Source: Bacteroidales bacterium
GTDB taxonomy: Bacteria; Bacteroidota; Bacteroidia; Bacteroidales; Bacteroidaceae
Direction of reading: 5' to 3'
Assembly: GCA_030523385.1 (NCBI GenBank)
Contig: JAUNIV010000162.1
Coordinates: forward strand, 1-6,233
Length of the DNA: 6,233 bases
The notes under the pieces were generated by a model. The model was given only the letters and a program-made list of their open reading frames with translations. It was not told where the DNA came from and did no database searches. Shown piece by piece: positions 6,150-6,233 of this stretch. Made by a program: the position numbers and the translations under genes. Each line of letters starts with the position of its first letter. The stretch's first letter is position 1.

Positions 6150-6157
6150 TATATTTG
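6150..6157 (+). promoter_or_regulatory. Probable -7 element of msrA
   Basis: TATATTTG matches TAnnTTTG exactly, 36 nt before the msrA ATG. No TTTG-like -33 is seen about 20 nt upstream, so this promoter may need an activator or simply be weak. Confidence 0.5.
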
Positions 6158-6192
6158 CACATCATTCAATCTTACTCAAAAAACGAAAAGAG

Positions 6193-6233
6193 ATGAAAAC
6201 AGAAAAAGCCATATTTGCCGCCGGATGCTTTTG
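6193..6233 (+). CDS. msrA: Peptide methionine sulfoxide reductase, N-terminus only
   Basis: Only 13 codons are inside the window, reading MKTEKAIFAAGCF. This matches the start of MsrA, where the catalytic Cys sits in a G-C-F-W motif right after a short beta strand; here it is C12. MsrA reduces methionine-S-sulfoxide in proteins with thioredoxin as electron donor. With no N-terminal extension it should be cytoplasmic. The ATG follows an A-rich stretch (ACGAAAAGAG) and the -7 element at 6150. Whether an MsrB domain is fused downstream cannot be seen. Confidence 0.85.
   Translation, partial: MKTEKAIFAAGCF

Overview
The window comes from a member of the Bacteroidales, most likely Bacteroides or Phocaeicola. 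The signs are promoters of the Bacteroidetes type (TAnnTTTG at -7, a poor TTTG-like -33), no strong Shine-Dalgarno sequences, and the gene set itself: a DUF1573 protein next to meaB, and cmk-ispH next to pfkA. The species cannot be fixed from the sequence alone.

Layout. Positions 1-664 are AT-rich accessory DNA. They hold the start of an unrecognised minus-strand gene that runs off the left edge (1-313), a bidirectional terminator-like hairpin (517-544) and a short stop-bounded reading frame (473-664, minus) that may be a transposase scrap. Positions 665-967 have no gene but are structured: four palindromes in exact 22-bp register lie at 770-857, with looser hairpins on either side. A Bacteroides-type promoter (968-1000) then drives a two-gene plus-strand operon: a secreted DUF1573 protein (1032-2108) and, 2 nt later, the MeaB GTPase (2111-3208). 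Two hairpins fill the convergent gap (3209-3328).

The rest reads mainly leftward. cmk (5250-5939) and ispH (4391-5257) overlap by 8 nt and share a promoter at 5978-6009. pfkA (3329-4309) follows with its own -7 element in the 81-nt gap after ispH. These are housekeeping genes: CMP/dCMP phosphorylation, the last step of the MEP isoprenoid pathway, and the committed step of glycolysis. At the right edge a divergent plus-strand gene begins at 6193; its AIFAAGCF start marks it as msrA, a methionine sulfoxide reductase.

The coding genes are ordinary and intact. The part most worth a second look is non-coding: two separate intergenic regions, upstream of the DUF1573-meaB operon and upstream of msrA, each carry palindromes repeated every 22 bp. 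The stem sequences differ but the period is the same, and single msrA-like units also occur near the first array. I cannot name a described element that they match.
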